In this document: piece by piece, positions 5,955-6,077 of the stretch
Layout: every line of letters begins with the position of its first letter
How positions within the stretch are numbered: position 1 is the stretch's first letter
Source: Clostridia bacterium
GTDB lineage: Bacteria > Bacillota > Clostridia > Oscillospirales > Acutalibacteraceae
Direction of reading: 5' to 3'
Length of the DNA stretch: 6,077 nucleotides
NCBI GenBank assembly: GCA_017549905.1
Contig: JAFYNC010000094.1
Location: forward strand, 1-6,077
The notes under the pieces: generated by a model
Told to the model about the DNA's origin: nothing
The model's input: only the letters and a program-made list of their open reading frames with translations
Database searches by the model: none
Program-made: the position numbers and the translations under genes

Positions 5955-6077
5955 TCAGTTTACTTTCCATTCGGAAATGGGATAAGGTTTAACAACTTTT
6001 TCACCCATATAGTTTTCAGTAACAGAAAACAGCTTAAGCTTCACTTCACCGAGAATATAGTTTACATCGATAAAACC
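5955..6077 (-). CDS. lepB: Probable signal peptidase I, C-terminal fragment
   Basis: Only the last 40 codons and a TGA stop are inside the window; the start lies beyond position 6077. The fragment begins GFIDVNYILGEVKLKLFSV, which resembles the segment after the last conserved box of type I signal peptidases (a Gly-Phe/Leu-Val, several residues, Ile-Gly-Lys-Val, then hydrophobic residues). About 20 further residues ending EWKVN follow this match and have no family motif that I recognise. The catalytic Ser and Lys would lie outside the window, so activity cannot be judged. Position immediately upstream of rbgA supports lepB, since lepB-rbgA-rnhB is a frequent Firmicute order. If correct, it is a membrane protease that removes signal peptides from exported proteins. 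That the frame is coding is fairly secure; the family name rests on a weak match plus context. Confidence 0.55.
   Translation of the reverse strand, partial: GFIDVNYILGEVKLKLFSVTENYMGEKVVKPYPISEWKVN

Overview
The window looks like ordinary chromosome from a low-GC Gram-positive bacterium, most likely an anaerobic Clostridia-type Firmicute (Oscillospiraceae or Lachnospiraceae-like). The assignment rests on the AT-rich intergenic DNA, strong AGGAGG-type ribosome binding sites, tightly packed genes, and the order (probable signal peptidase I)-rbgA-rnhB-yraN, which is a familiar Firmicute arrangement. It is an inference from gene order and protein style, not from a marker gene. All six genes lie on the minus strand, so transcription runs from position 6077 towards position 1. 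No RNA gene, mobile element, CRISPR array or prophage gene was seen.

Right part (about 6077 to 4043): a housekeeping operon. It begins with the last 40 residues of a protein that is probably signal peptidase I (LepB). A short spacer with a GC-rich hairpin follows, then rbgA (circularly permuted GTPase for 50S ribosome assembly), rnhB (RNase HII) and yraN (UPF0102, nuclease-like fold, role unsettled). rbgA/rnhB overlap by 8 bases and rnhB/yraN by 4 bases, so the three are probably translated as a coupled set. A perfect 9-bp hairpin that includes the yraN stop codon is the likely end of this transcript.

Middle (about 4042 to 3837): a very AT-rich, gene-free stretch of about 200 bases. It holds a good sigma-70/sigma-A-type promoter facing left and the Shine-Dalgarno sequence for glgP.

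Left part (3836 to 1): a carbohydrate operon. glgP encodes a complete glycogen/maltodextrin phosphorylase. One base after its stop codon begins a GH13 alpha-amylase-family enzyme (neopullulanase/cyclomaltodextrinase type) without a signal peptide, whose C-terminus runs off the window. The pair would work together in the cytoplasm: the phosphorylase removes glucose-1-phosphate from chain ends, and the GH13 enzyme hydrolyses internal, cyclic, short or possibly branched dextrins.

I found no convincing sign of a previously undescribed system. The points worth a second look are regulatory or structural details: the hairpin directly before the rbgA ribosome binding site, the stop-codon-containing terminator, the single-base glgP/GH13 junction, and a Ser in place of the usual Asn in GH13 conserved region I.
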